Shown: positions 10,531 to 23,517 of the stretch, piece after piece
How the letters are laid out: every line of letters starts with the position of its first letter
How positions within the stretch are numbered: the first letter of the stretch is position 1
NCBI GenBank assembly: GCA_964057225.1
Contig: OZ059894.1
Coordinates: 21,730,476 to 21,794,475, forward strand
Direction: 5' to 3'
DNA: 64,000 bases
From: Auanema rhodensis
Taxonomy: Eukaryota; Nematoda; Chromadorea; Rhabditida; Rhabditidae
Made by a program: the position numbers and the translations under genes
The notes under the pieces: generated by a model
What the model saw: the letters and a program-made list of their open reading frames with translations, nothing else
Databases searched by the model: none
Told to the model about the DNA's origin: nothing

Positions 10531-13500
10531 CACAGATCGACGCAGCTTAAAAATCCGCATCGAATGCACTATACTACATTGAGAAACGCTTAATACACAA
10601 ATTAGTTATGATCGTTTGAAAAATGATGCATTAGTGTATGTTGAGTTCCCATGTACACTCAACATTGCTTCCAAAAACATTTTGACAAAAATTTTTTCGA
10701 AAAATTTCAAAATAATTTAGCAAAAAGTAGATGTTTTTAGATTCCTTTTTTTAAGGCAAAGACGATGGACAATGTTATTCAACGAAAAAATTAATTCTTC
10801 AGGGTGAAAATCGAGGATATAAGTGTGAACTTATATCAGTTGATATCTCGGTGCATTTTTAAGCTAGCGCAAATCTGATAACACAGATCGACGCAGCTTA
10901 AAAATCCGCATCGAATGCACTATACTACATCAAGAAACGCTTGATAGAAAAATTAGTTATGATCGTTTGAAAAATGATGCATTAGTGTATGTTGAGTTTC
11001 CATGTACACTCAACATTGCTTCCAAAAACATTTTGACAAAAATTTTTTCGAAAAATTTCAAAATAATTTAGCAAAAAGTAGATGTTTTTAGATTCCATTT
11101 TTCAAGGCAAAGACGATAGACAATGTTATTCAACGAAAAAATTAATTCTTCAGGGTGAAAATCGAGGATATAAGTGTGAACTTATATCAGTTGATATCTC
11201 GGTGCATTTTTAAGCTAGCGCAAATCTGATAACACAGATCGACGCAGCTTAAAAATCCGCATCGAATGCACTATACATTATTGAGAAACGCTTAATACAA
11301 AAATTAGTTATGATCGTTTGAAAAATGATGCATTAGTGTGTGTTGAGTTTCCATGTACACTCAACATTGCTTCCAAAAACATTTTGACAAAAATTTTTTC
11401 GAAAAATTTCAAAATATTTTAGCAAAAAGTAGATGTTTTTAGATTCCTGTTTCTAAGGCAAAGACGATGGACAATGTTATTCAACGAAAAAATTAATTCT
11501 TCAGGGTGAAAATCGAGGATATAAGTGTGAACTTATATCAGTTGATATCTCGGTGCATTTTTAAGCTAGCGCAAATCTGATAACACAGATCGACGCAGCT
11601 TAAAAATCCGCATCGAATGCACTATACTACATCAAGAAACGCTTGATACAAAAATTAGTTATGATCGTTTGAAAAATGATGCATTAGTGTATGTTGAGTT
11701 TCCATGTACACTCAACATTGCTTCCAAAAACATTTTGACAAAAATTTTTTCGAAAAATTTCAAAATAATTTAGCAAAAAGTAGATGTTTTTAGATTCCAT
11801 TTTTCAAGGCAAAGACGATAGACAATGTTATTCAACGAAAAAATAAATTCTTCAGGGTGAAAATCGAGGATATAAGTGTGAACTTATATCAGTTGATATC
11901 TCGGTGCATTTTTAAGCTAGCGCAAATCTGATAACACAGATCGACGCAGCTTAAAAATCCGCATCGAATGCACTATACTACATTGAGAAACGCTTAATAA
12001 ACAAATTAGTTATGATCGTTTGAAAAATGATGCATTAGTGTATGTTGAGTTTCCATGTACACTCAACATTGCTTCCAAAAACATTTTGACAAAAATTTTT
12101 TCGAAAAATTTCAAAATAATTTAGCAAAAAGTAGATGTTTTTAGATTCCTTTTTTTAAGGCAAAGACGATGGACAATGTTATTCAACGAAAAAATTAATT
12201 CTTCAGGGTGAAAATCGAGGATATAAGTGTGAACTTATATCAGTTGATATCTCGGTGCATTTTTAAGGTAGCGCAAATCTGATAACACAGATCGACGCAG
12301 CTTAAAAATCCGCATCGAATGCACTATACTACATCAAGAAACGCTTGATACAAAAATTAGTTATGATCGTTTGAAAAATGATGCATTAGTGTATGTTGAG
12401 TTTCCATGTACACTCAACATTGCTTCCAAAAACATTTTGACAAAAATTTTTTCGAAAAATTTCAAAATAATTTAGCAAAAAGTAGATGTTTTTAGATTCC
12501 ATTTTTCAAGGCAAAGACGATAGACAATGTTATTCAACGAAAAAATAAATTCTTCAGGGTGAAAATCGAGGATATAAGTGTGAACTTATATCAGTTGATA
12601 TCTCGGTGCATTTTTAAGCTAGCGCAAATCTGATAACACAGATCGACGCAGCTTAAAAATCCGCATCGAATGCACTATACTACATTGAGAAACGCTTAAT
12701 AAACAAATTAGTTATGATCGTTTGAAAAATGATGCATTAGTGTATGTTGAGTTTCCATGTACACTCAACATTGCTTCCAAAAACATTTTGACAAAAATTT
12801 TTTCGAAAAATTTCAAAATAATTTAGCAAAAAGTAGATGTTTTTAGATTCCTTTTTTTAAGGCAAAGACGATGGACAATGTTATTCAACGAAAAAATTAA
12901 TTCTTCAGGGTGAAAATCGAGGATATAAGTGTAAACTTATATCAGTTGATATCTCGGTGCATTTTTAAGCTAGCGCAAATCTGATAACACAGATCGACGC
13001 AGCTTAAAAATCCGCATCGAATGCACTATACTACATTGAGAAACGCTTAATACACAAATTAGTTATGATCGTTTGAAAAATGATGCATTAGTGTATGTTG
13101 AGTTTCCATGTACACTCAACATTGCTTCCAAAAACATTTTGACAAAAATTTTTTCGAAAAATTTCAAAATAATTTAGCAAAAAGTAGATGTTTTTAGATT
13201 CCTTTTTTTAAGGCAAAGACGATGGACAATGTTATTCAACGAAAAAATTAATTCTTCAGGGTGAAAATCGAGGATATAAGTGTAAACTTATATCAGTTGA
13301 TATCTCGGTGCATTTTTAAGCTAGCGCAAATCTGATAACACAGATCGACGCAGCTTAAAAATCCGCATCGAATGCACTATACTACATTGAGAAACGCTTA
13401 ATACACAAATTAGTTATGATCGTTTGAAAAATGATGCATTAGTGTATGTTGAGTTTCCATGTACACTCAACATTGCTTCCAAAAACATTTTGACAAAAAT

Positions 13501-13689
13501 TTTTTCGAAAAATTTCAAAATATTTTAGCAAAAAGTAGATGTTTTTAGATTCCTTTTTTTAAGGCAAAGACGATGGACAATGTTATTCAACGAAAAAATT
13601 AATTCTTCAGGGTGAAAATCGAGGATATAAGTGTAAACTTATATCAGTTGATATCTCGGTGCATTTTTAAGCTAGCGCAAATCTGATAA
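10531..13689 (+). repeat. 9-mer HOR copy 2 (form I), monomers 31-39
   Basis: Every mark of 7372-10530 recurs 3159 bp later, including gttccc, ttgatagaa, the two aataaattc monomers, taaggtagcg, and the aaatatttt/gtaaac last monomer. I noticed no difference between the two copies. Confidence 0.9.
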
Positions 13690-16600
13690 CACAGATCGAC
13701 GCAGCTTAAAAATCCGCATCGAATGCACTATACTACATTGAGAAACGCTTAATACACAAATTAGTTATGATCGTTTGAAAAATGATGCATTAGTGTATGT
13801 TGAGTTCCCATGTACACTCAACATTGCTTCCAAAAACATTTTGACAAAAATTTTTTCGAAAAATTTCAAAATAATTTAGCAAAAAGTAGATGTTTTTAGA
13901 TTCCTTTTTTTAAGGCAAAGACGATGGACAATGTTATTCAACGAAAAAATTAATTCTTCAGGGTGAAAATCGAGGATATAAGTGTGAACTTATATCAGTT
14001 GATATCTCGGTGCATTTTTAAGCTAGCGCAAATCTGATAACACAGATCGACGCAGCTTAAAAATCCGCATCGAATGCACTATACTACATCAAGAAACGCT
14101 TGATACAAAAATTAGTTATGATCGTTTGAAAAATGATGCATTAGTGTATGTTGAGTTTCCATGTACACTCAACATTGCTTCCAAAAACATTTTGACAAAA
14201 ATTTTTTCGAAAAATTTCAAAATAATTTAGCAAAAAGTAGATGTTTTTAGATTCCATTTTTCAAGGCAAAGACGATAGACAATGTTATTCAACGAAAAAA
14301 TTAATTCTTCAGGGTGAAAATCGAGGATATAAGTGTGAACTTATATCAGTTGATATCTCGGTGCATTTTTAAGCTAGCGCAAATCTGATAACACAGATCG
14401 ACGCAGCTTAAAAATCCGCATCGAATGCACTATACATTATTGAGAAACGCTTAATACAAAAATTAGTTATGATCGTTTGAAAAATGATGCATTAGTGTGT
14501 GTTGAGTTTCCATGTACACTCAACATTGCTTCCAAAAACATTTTGACAAAAATTTTTTCGAAAAATTTCAAAATATTTTAGCAAAAAGTAGATGTTTTTA
14601 GATTCCTGTTTCTAAGGCAAAGACGATGGACAATGTTATTCAACGAAAAAATTAATTCTTCAGGGTGAAAATCGAGGATATAAGTGTGAACTTATATCAG
14701 TTGATATCTCGGTGCATTTTTAAGCTAGCGCAAATCTGATAACACAGATCGACGCAGCTTAAAAATCCGCATCGAATGCACTATACTACATCAAGAAACG
14801 CTTGATACAAAAATTAGTTATGATCGTTTGAAAAATGATGCATTAGTGTATGTTGAGTTTCCATGTACACTCAACATTGCTTCCAAAAACATTTTGACAA
14901 AAATTTTTTCGAAAAATTTCAAAATAATTTAGCAAAAAGTAGATGTTTTTAGTTTCCATTTTTCAAGGCAAAGACGATAGACAATGTTATTCAACGAAAA
15001 AATTAATTCTTCAGGGTGAAAATCGAGGATATAAGTGTGAACTTATATCAGTTGATATCTCGGTGCATTTTTAAGCTAGCGCAAATCTGATAACACAGAT
15101 CGACGCAGCTTAAAAATCCGCATCGAATGCACTATACTACATCAAGAAACGCTTGATACAAAAATTAGTTATGATCGTTTGAAAAATGATGCATTAGTGT
15201 ATGTTGAGTTTCCATGTACACTCAACATTGCTTCCAAAAACATTTTGACAAAAATTTTTTCGAAAAATTTCAAAATAATTTAGCAAAAAGTAGATGTTTT
15301 TAGATTCCATTTTTCAAGGCAAAGACGATAGACAATGTTATTCAACGAAAAAATTAATTCTTCAGGGTGAAAATCGAGGATATAAGTGTGAACTTATATC
15401 AGTTGATATCTCGGTGCATTTTTAAGGTAGCGCAAATCTGATAACACAGATCGACGCAGCTTAAAAATCCGCATCGAATGCACTATACTACATCAAGAAA
15501 CGCTTGATACAAAAATTAGTTATGATCGTTTGAAAAATGATGCATTAGTGTATGTTGAGTTTCCATGTACACTCAACATTGCTTCCAAAAACATTTTGAC
15601 AAAAATTTTTTCGAAAAATTTCAAAATAATTTAGCAAAAAGTAGATGTTTTTAGATTCCTTTTTTTAAGGCAAAGACGATGGACAATGTTATTCAACGAA
15701 AAAATTAATTCTTCAGGGTGAAAATCGAGGATATAAGTGTGAACTTATATCAGTATATATCTCGGTGCATTTTTAAGCTAGTGCAAATCTGATAACACAG
15801 ATCGACGCAGCTTAAAAATCCGCATCGAATGCACTATACTACATCAAGAAACGCTTGATACAAAAATTAGTTATGATCGTTTGAAAAATGATGCATTAGT
15901 GTATGTTGAGTTTCCATGTACACTCAACATTGCTTCCAAAAACATTTTGACAAAAATTTTTTCGAAAAATTTCAAAATAATTTAGCAAAAAGTAGATGTT
16001 TTTAGATTCCATTTTTCAAGGCAAAGACGATAGACAATGTTATTCAACGAAAAAATTAATTCTTCAGGGTGAAAATCGAGGATATAAGTGTGAACTTATA
16101 TCAGTTGATATCTCGGTGCATTTTTAAGCTAGCGCAAATCTGATAACACAGATCGACGCAGCTTAAAAATCCGCATCGAATGCACTATACATTATTGAGA
16201 AACGCTTAATACAAAAATTAGTTATGATCGTTTGAAAAATGATGCATTAGTGTGTGTTGAGTTTCCATGTACACTCAACATTGCTTCCAAAAACATTTTG
16301 ACAAAAATTTTTTCGAAAAATTTCAAAATATTTTAGCAAAAAGTAGATGTTTTTAGATTCCTGTTTCTAAGGCAAAGACGATGGACAATGTTATTCAACG
16401 AAAAAATTAATTCTTCAGGGTGAAAATCGAGGATATAAGTGTGAACTTATATCAGTTGATATCTCGGTGCATTTTTAAGCTAGCGCAAATCTGATAACAC
16501 AGATCGACGCAGCTTAAAAATCCGCATCGAATGCACTATACTACATCAAGAAACGCTTGATACAAAAATTAGTTATGATCGTTTGAAAAATGATGCATTA

Positions 16601-16848
16601 GTGTATGTTGAGTTTCCATGTACACTCAACATTGCTTCCAAAAACATTTTGACAAAAATTTTTTCGAAAAATTTCAAAATAATTTAGCAAAAAGTAGATG
16701 TTTTTAGTTTCCATTTTTCAAGGCAAAGACGATAGACAATGTTATTCAACGAAAAAATTAATTCTTCAGGGTGAAAATCGAGGATATAAGTGTAAACTTA
16801 TATCAGTTGATATCTCGGTGCATTTTTAAGCTAGCGCAAATCTGATAA
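13690..16848 (+). repeat. 9-mer HOR copy 3 (form II), monomers 40-48
   Basis: It starts with the same gttccc, P, Q(gtttctaagg) trio as form I, but continues with a P with agtttcc; a P with taaggtagcg; a ccttttttt monomer with cagtatatat and ctagtgc; P; Q; and a P with agtttcc ending in gtaaac. The total length is unchanged at 3159 bp. The inside repeats P-Q-P(agtttcc) at a shift of five monomers. Monomer 48 is a hybrid that restores the gtaaac-to-gttccc boundary of form I. Confidence 0.88.
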
Positions 16849-19800
16849 CACAGATCGACGCAGCTTAAAAATCCGCATCGAATGCACTATACTACATTGA
16901 GAAACGCTTAATACACAAATTAGTTATGATCGTTTGAAAAATGATGCATTAGTGTATGTTGAGTTCCCATGTACACTCAACATTGCTTCCAAAAACATTT
17001 TGACAAAAATTTTTTCGAAAAATTTCAAAATAATTTAGCAAAAAGTAGATGTTTTTAGATTCCTTTTTTTAAGGCAAAGACGATGGACAATGTTATTCAA
17101 CGAAAAAATTAATTCTTCAGGGTGAAAATCGAGGATATAAGTGTGAACTTATATCAGTTGATATCTCGGTGCATTTTTAAGCTAGCGCAAATCTGATAAC
17201 ACAGATCGACGCAGCTTAAAAATCCGCATCGAATGCACTATACTACATCAAGAAACGCTTGATACAAAAATTAGTTATGATCGTTTGAAAAATGATGCAT
17301 TAGTGTATGTTGAGTTTCCATGTACACTCAACATTGCTTCCAAAAACATTTTGACAAAAATTTTTTCGAAAAATTTCAAAATAATTTAGCAAAAAGTAGA
17401 TGTTTTTAGATTCCATTTTTCAAGGCAAAGACGATAGACAATGTTATTCAACGAAAAAATTAATTCTTCAGGGTGAAAATCGAGGATATAAGTGTGAACT
17501 TATATCAGTTGATATCTCGGTGCATTTTTAAGCTAGCGCAAATCTGATAACACAGATCGACGCAGCTTAAAAATCCGCATCGAATGCACTATACATTATT
17601 GAGAAACGCTTAATACAAAAATTAGTTATGATCGTTTGAAAAATGATGCATTAGTGTGTGTTGAGTTTCCATGTACACTCAACATTGCTTCCAAAAACAT
17701 TTTGACAAAAATTTTTTCGAAAAATTTCAAAATATTTTAGCAAAAAGTAGATGTTTTTAGATTCCTGTTTCTAAGGCAAAGACGATGGACAATGTTATTC
17801 AACGAAAAAATTAATTCTTCAGGGTGAAAATCGAGGATATAAGTGTGAACTTATATCAGTTGATATCTCGGTGCATTTTTAAGCTAGCGCAAATCTGATA
17901 ACACAGATCGACGCAGCTTAAAAATCCGCATCGAATGCACTATACTACATCAAGAAACGCTTGATACAAAAATTAGTTATGATCGTTTGAAAAATGATGC
18001 ATTAGTGTATGTTGAGTTTCCATGTACACTCAACATTGCTTCCAAAAACATTTTGACAAAAATTTTTTCGAAAAATTTCAAAATAATTTAGCAAAAAGTA
18101 GATGTTTTTAGTTTCCATTTTTCAAGGCAAAGACGATAGACAATGTTATTCAACGAAAAAATTAATTCTTCAGGGTGAAAATCGAGGATATAAGTGTGAA
18201 CTTATATCAGTTGATATCTCGGTGCATTTTTAAGCTAGCGCAAATCTGATAACACAGATCGACGCAGCTTAAAAATCCGCATCGAATGCACTATACTACA
18301 TCAAGAAACGCTTGATACAAAAATTAGTTATGATCGTTTGAAAAATGATGCATTAGTGTATGTTGAGTTTCCATGTACACTCAACATTGCTTCCAAAAAC
18401 ATTTTGACAAAAATTTTTTCGAAAAATTTCAAAATAATTTAGCAAAAAGTAGATGTTTTTAGATTCCATTTTTCAAGGCAAAGACGATAGACAATGTTAT
18501 TCAACGAAAAAATTAATTCTTCAGGGTGAAAATCGAGGATATAAGTGTGAACTTATATCAGTTGATATCTCGGTGCATTTTTAAGGTAGCGCAAATCTGA
18601 TAACACAGATCGACGCAGCTTAAAAATCCGCATCGAATGCACTATACTACATCAAGAAACGCTTGATACAAAAATTAGTTATGATCGTTTGAAAAATGAT
18701 GCATTAGTGTATGTTGAGTTTCCATGTACACTCAACATTGCTTCCAAAAACATTTTGACAAAAATTTTTTCGAAAAATTTCAAAATAATTTAGCAAAAAG
18801 TAGATGTTTTTAGATTCCTTTTTTTAAGGCAAAGACGATGGACAATGTTATTCAACGAAAAAATTAATTCTTCAGGGTGAAAATCGAGGATATAAGTGTG
18901 AACTTATATCAGTATATATCTCGGTGCATTTTTAAGCTAGTGCAAATCTGATAACACAGATCGACGCAGCTTAAAAATCCGCATCGAATGCACTATACTA
19001 CATCAAGAAACGCTTGATACAAAAATTAGTTATGATCGTTTGAAAAATGATGCATTAGTGTATGTTGAGTTTCCATGTACACTCAACATTGCTTCCAAAA
19101 ACATTTTGACAAAAATTTTTTCGAAAAATTTCAAAATAATTTAGCAAAAAGTAGATGTTTTTAGATTCCATTTTTCAAGGCAAAGACGATAGACAATGTT
19201 ATTCAACGAAAAAATTAATTCTTCAGGGTGAAAATCGAGGATATAAGTGTGAACTTATATCAGTTGATATCTCGGTGCATTTTTAAGCTAGCGCAAATCT
19301 GATAACACAGATCGACGCAGCTTAAAAATCCGCATCGAATGCACTATACATTATTGAGAAACGCTTAATACAAAAATTAGTTATGATCGTTTGAAAAATG
19401 ATGCATTAGTGTGTGTTGAGTTTCCATGTACACTCAACATTGCTTCCAAAAACATTTTGACAAAAATTTTTTCGAAAAATTTCAAAATATTTTAGCAAAA
19501 AGTAGATGTTTTTAGATTCCTGTTTCTAAGGCAAAGACGATGGACAATGTTATTCAACGAAAAAATTAATTCTTCAGGGTGAAAATCGAGGATATAAGTG
19601 TGAACTTATATCAGTTGATATCTCGGTGCATTTTTAAGCTAGCGCAAATCTGATAACACAGATCGACGCAGCTTAAAAATCCGCATCGAATGCACTATAC
19701 TACATCAAGAAACGCTTGATACAAAAATTAGTTATGATCGTTTGAAAAATGATGCATTAGTGTATGTTGAGTTTCCATGTACACTCAACATTGCTTCCAA

Positions 19801-20007
19801 AAACATTTTGACAAAAATTTTTTCGAAAAATTTCAAAATAATTTAGCAAAAAGTAGATGTTTTTAGTTTCCATTTTTCAAGGCAAAGACGATAGACAATG
19901 TTATTCAACGAAAAAATTAATTCTTCAGGGTGAAAATCGAGGATATAAGTGTGAACTTATATCAGTTGATATCTCGGTGCATTTTTAAGCTAGCGCAAAT
20001 CTGATAA
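16849..20007 (+). repeat. 9-mer HOR copy 4 (form II), monomers 49-57
   Basis: It repeats the order of 13690-16848, including cagtatatat with ctagtgc in monomer 54 and agtttcc in monomers 52 and 57. The one difference I noticed is at the end: monomer 57 has gtgaac where monomer 48 has gtaaac, and it is followed by a taaggtagcg monomer rather than a gttccc one. Confidence 0.88.
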
Positions 20008-22464
20008 CACAGATCGACGCAGCTTAAAAATCCGCATCGAATGCACTATACTACATCAAGAAACGCTTGATACAAAAATTAGTTATGATCGTTTGAAAAA
20101 TGATGCATTAGTGTATGTTGAGTTTCCATGTACACTCAACATTGCTTCCAAAAACATTTTGACAAAAATTTTTTCGAAAAATTTCAAAATAATTTAGCAA
20201 AAAGTAGATGTTTTTAGATTCCATTTTTCAAGGCAAAGACGATAGACAATGTTATTCAACGAAAAAATTAATTCTTCAGGGTGAAAATCGAGGATATAAG
20301 TGTGAACTTATATCAGTTGATATCTCGGTGCATTTTTAAGGTAGCGCAAATCTGATAACACAGATCGACGCAGCTTAAAAATCCGCATCGAATGCACTAT
20401 ACTACATCAAGAAACGCTTGATACAAAAATTAGTTATGATCGTTTGAAAAATGATGCATTAGTGTATGTTGAGTTTCCATGTACACTCAACATTGCTTCC
20501 AAAAACATTTTGACAAAAATTTTTTCGAAAAATTTCAAAATAATTTAGCAAAAAGTAGATGTTTTTAGATTCCATTTTTCAAGGCAAAGACGATAGACAA
20601 TGTTATTCAACGAAAAAATAAATTCTTCAGGGTGAAAATCGAGGATATAAGTGTGAACTTATATCAGTTGATATCTCGGTGCATTTTTACGCTAGCGCAA
20701 ATCTGATAACACAGATCGACGCAGCTTAAAAATCCGCATCGAATGCACTATACTACATCAAGAAACGCTTGATACAAAAATTAGTTATGATCGTTTGAAA
20801 AATGATGCATTAGTGTATGTTGAGTTTCCATGTACACTCAACATTGCTTCCAAAAACATTTTGACAAAAATTTTTTCGAAAAATTTCAAAATAATTTAGC
20901 AAAAAGTAGATGTTTTTAGATTCCATTTTTCAAGGCAAAGACGATAGACAATGTTATTCAACGAAAAAATAAATTCTTCAGGGTGAAAATCGAGGATATA
21001 AGTGTGAACTTATATCAGTTGATATCTCGGTGCATTTTTAAGCTAGCGCAAATCTGATAACACAGATCGACGCAGCTTAAAAATCCGCATCGAATGCACT
21101 ATACTACATCAAGAAACGCTTGATACAAAAATTAGTTATGATCGTTTGAAAAATGATGCATTAGTGTATGTTGAGTTTCCATGTACACTCAACATTGCTT
21201 CCAAAAACATTTTGACAAAAATTTTTTCGAAAAATTTCAAAATAATTTAGCAAAAAGTAGATGTTTTTAGATTCCATTTTTCAAGGCAAAGACGATAGAC
21301 AATGTTATTCAACGAAAAAATAAATTCTTCAGGGTGAAAATCGAGGATATAAGTGTGAACTTATATCAGTTGATATCTCGGTGCATTTTTACGCTAGCGC
21401 AAATCTGATAACACAGATCGACGCAGCTTAAAAATCCGCATCGAATGCACTATACTACATTGAGAAACGCTTAATAAACAAATTAGTTATGATCGTTTGA
21501 AAAATGATGCATTAGTGTATGTTGAGTTTCCATGTACACTCAACATTGCTTCCAAAAACATTTTGACAAAAATTTTTTCGAAAAATTTCAAAATAATTTA
21601 GCAAAAAGTAGATGTTTTTAGATTCCATTTTTCAAGGCAAAGACGATAGACAATGTTATTCAACGAAAAAATAAATTCTTCAGGGTGAAAATCGAGGATA
21701 TAAGTGTGAACTTATATCAGTTGATATCTCGGTGCATTTTTACGCTAGCGCAAATCTGATAACACAGATCGACGCAGCTTAAAAATCCGCATCGAATGCA
21801 CTATACTACATTGAGAAACGCTTAATAAACAAATTAGTTATGATCGTTTGAAAAATGATGCATTAGTGTATGTTGAGTTTCCATGTACACTCAACATTGC
21901 TTCCAAAAACATTTTGACAAAAATTTTTTCGAAAAATTTCAAAATAATTTAGCAAAAAGTAGATGTTTTTAGATTCCTTTTTTTAAGGCAAAGACGATGG
22001 ACAATGTTATTCAACGAAAAAATTAATTCTTCAGGGTGAAAATCGAGGATATAAGTGTAAACTTATATCAGTTGATATCTCGGTGCATTTTTAAGCTAGC
22101 GCAAATCTGATAACACAGATCGACGCAGCTTAAAAATCCGCATCGAATGCACTATACTACATTGAGAAACGCTTAATACACAAATTAGTTATGATCGTTT
22201 GAAAAATGATGCATTAGTGTATGTTGAGTTCCCATGTACACTCAACATTGCTTCCAAAAACATTTTGACAAAAATTTTTTCGAAAAATTTCAAAATAATT
22301 TAGCAAAAAGTAGATGTTTTTAGATTCCATTTTTCAAGGCAAAGACGATAGACAATGTTATTCAACGAAAAAATTAATTCTTCAGGGTGAAAATCGAGGA
22401 TATAAGTGTGAACTTGTATCAGTTGATATCTCGGTGCATTTTTAAGTTAGCGCAAATCTGATAA
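20008..22464 (+). repeat. Monomers 58-64: aataaattc / acgctagcg transition block
   Basis: Monomer 58 is a taaggtagcg copy as after 52. Monomers 59-62 all have aataaattc, and 59, 61 and 62 have ttttacgctagcg, a mark otherwise seen only in the inverted arm. Monomers 62 and 63 are taataaac types. Monomer 64 joins a gttccc left part to a ccatttttcaagg/gatagac right part and has private acttgtatc and taagttagcg changes. There is no regular higher-order period. Confidence 0.8.
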
Positions 22465-23517
22465 CACAGATCGACGCAGCTTAAAAATCCGCATCGAATG
22501 CACTATACTACATTGAGAAACGCTTAATACAAAAATTAGTTATGATCGTTTGAAAAATGATGCATTAGTGTATGTTGAGTTTCCATGTACACTCAACATT
22601 GCTTCCAAAAACATTTTGACAAAAATTTTTTCGAAAAATTTCAGAATAATTTAGCAAAAAGTAGATGTTTTTAGATTCCTTTTTTCAAGGCAAAGACGAT
22701 GGACAATGTTATTCAACGAAAAAATTAATTCTTCAGGGTGAAAATCGAGGATATAAGTGTGAACTTATATCAGTTGATATCTCGGTGCATTTTTAAGCTA
22801 GCGCAAATCTGATAACACAGATCGACGCAGCTTAAAAATCCGCATCGAATGCACTATACTACATTGAGAAACGCTTGATACAAAAATTAGTTATGATCGT
22901 TTGAAAAATGATGCATTAGTGTATGTTGAGTTTCCATGTACACTCAACATTGCTTCCAAAAACATTTTGACAAAAATTTTTTCGAAAAATTTCAAAATAA
23001 TTTAGCAAAAAGTAGATGTTTTTAGATTCCATTTTTCAAGGCAAAGACGATGGACAATGTTATTCAACGAAAAAATTAATTCTTCAGGGTGAAAATCGAG
23101 GATATAAGTGTAAACTTATATCAGTTGATATCTCGGTGCATTTTTAAGCTAGCGCAAATCTGATAACACAGATCGACGCAGCTTAAAAATCCGAATCGAA
23201 TGCACTATACTACATTGAGAAACGCTTAATACAAAAATTAGTTATGATCGTTTGAAAAATGATGCATTAGTGTATGTTGAGTTTCCATGTACACTCAACA
23301 TTGCTTCCAAAAACATTTTGACAAAAATTTTTTCAAAAAATTTCAGAATAATTCAGCAAAAAGTAGATGTTTTTAGATTCCTTTTTCCAAGGCAAAGACG
23401 ATGGACAATGTTATTCAACGAAAAAATTAATTCTTCAGGGTGAAAATCGAGGATATAAGTGTGAACTTATATCAGTTGATATCTCGGTGCATTTTTAAGC
23501 TAGCGCAAATCTGATAA
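22465..23517 (+). repeat. Monomers 65-67: change to the ccttttttcaagg subfamily
   Basis: The right-hand part becomes ccttttttcaagg with gatggac, the mark of the next 18 kb. Monomers 65 and 67 have tttcagaataat. Monomer 67 has private ccgaatcg, ttttttcaaaaaa and ttccaagg changes and is the first with aattcag, which removes a TAG and opens a 63-codon frame. No coding call is made. Confidence 0.8.
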
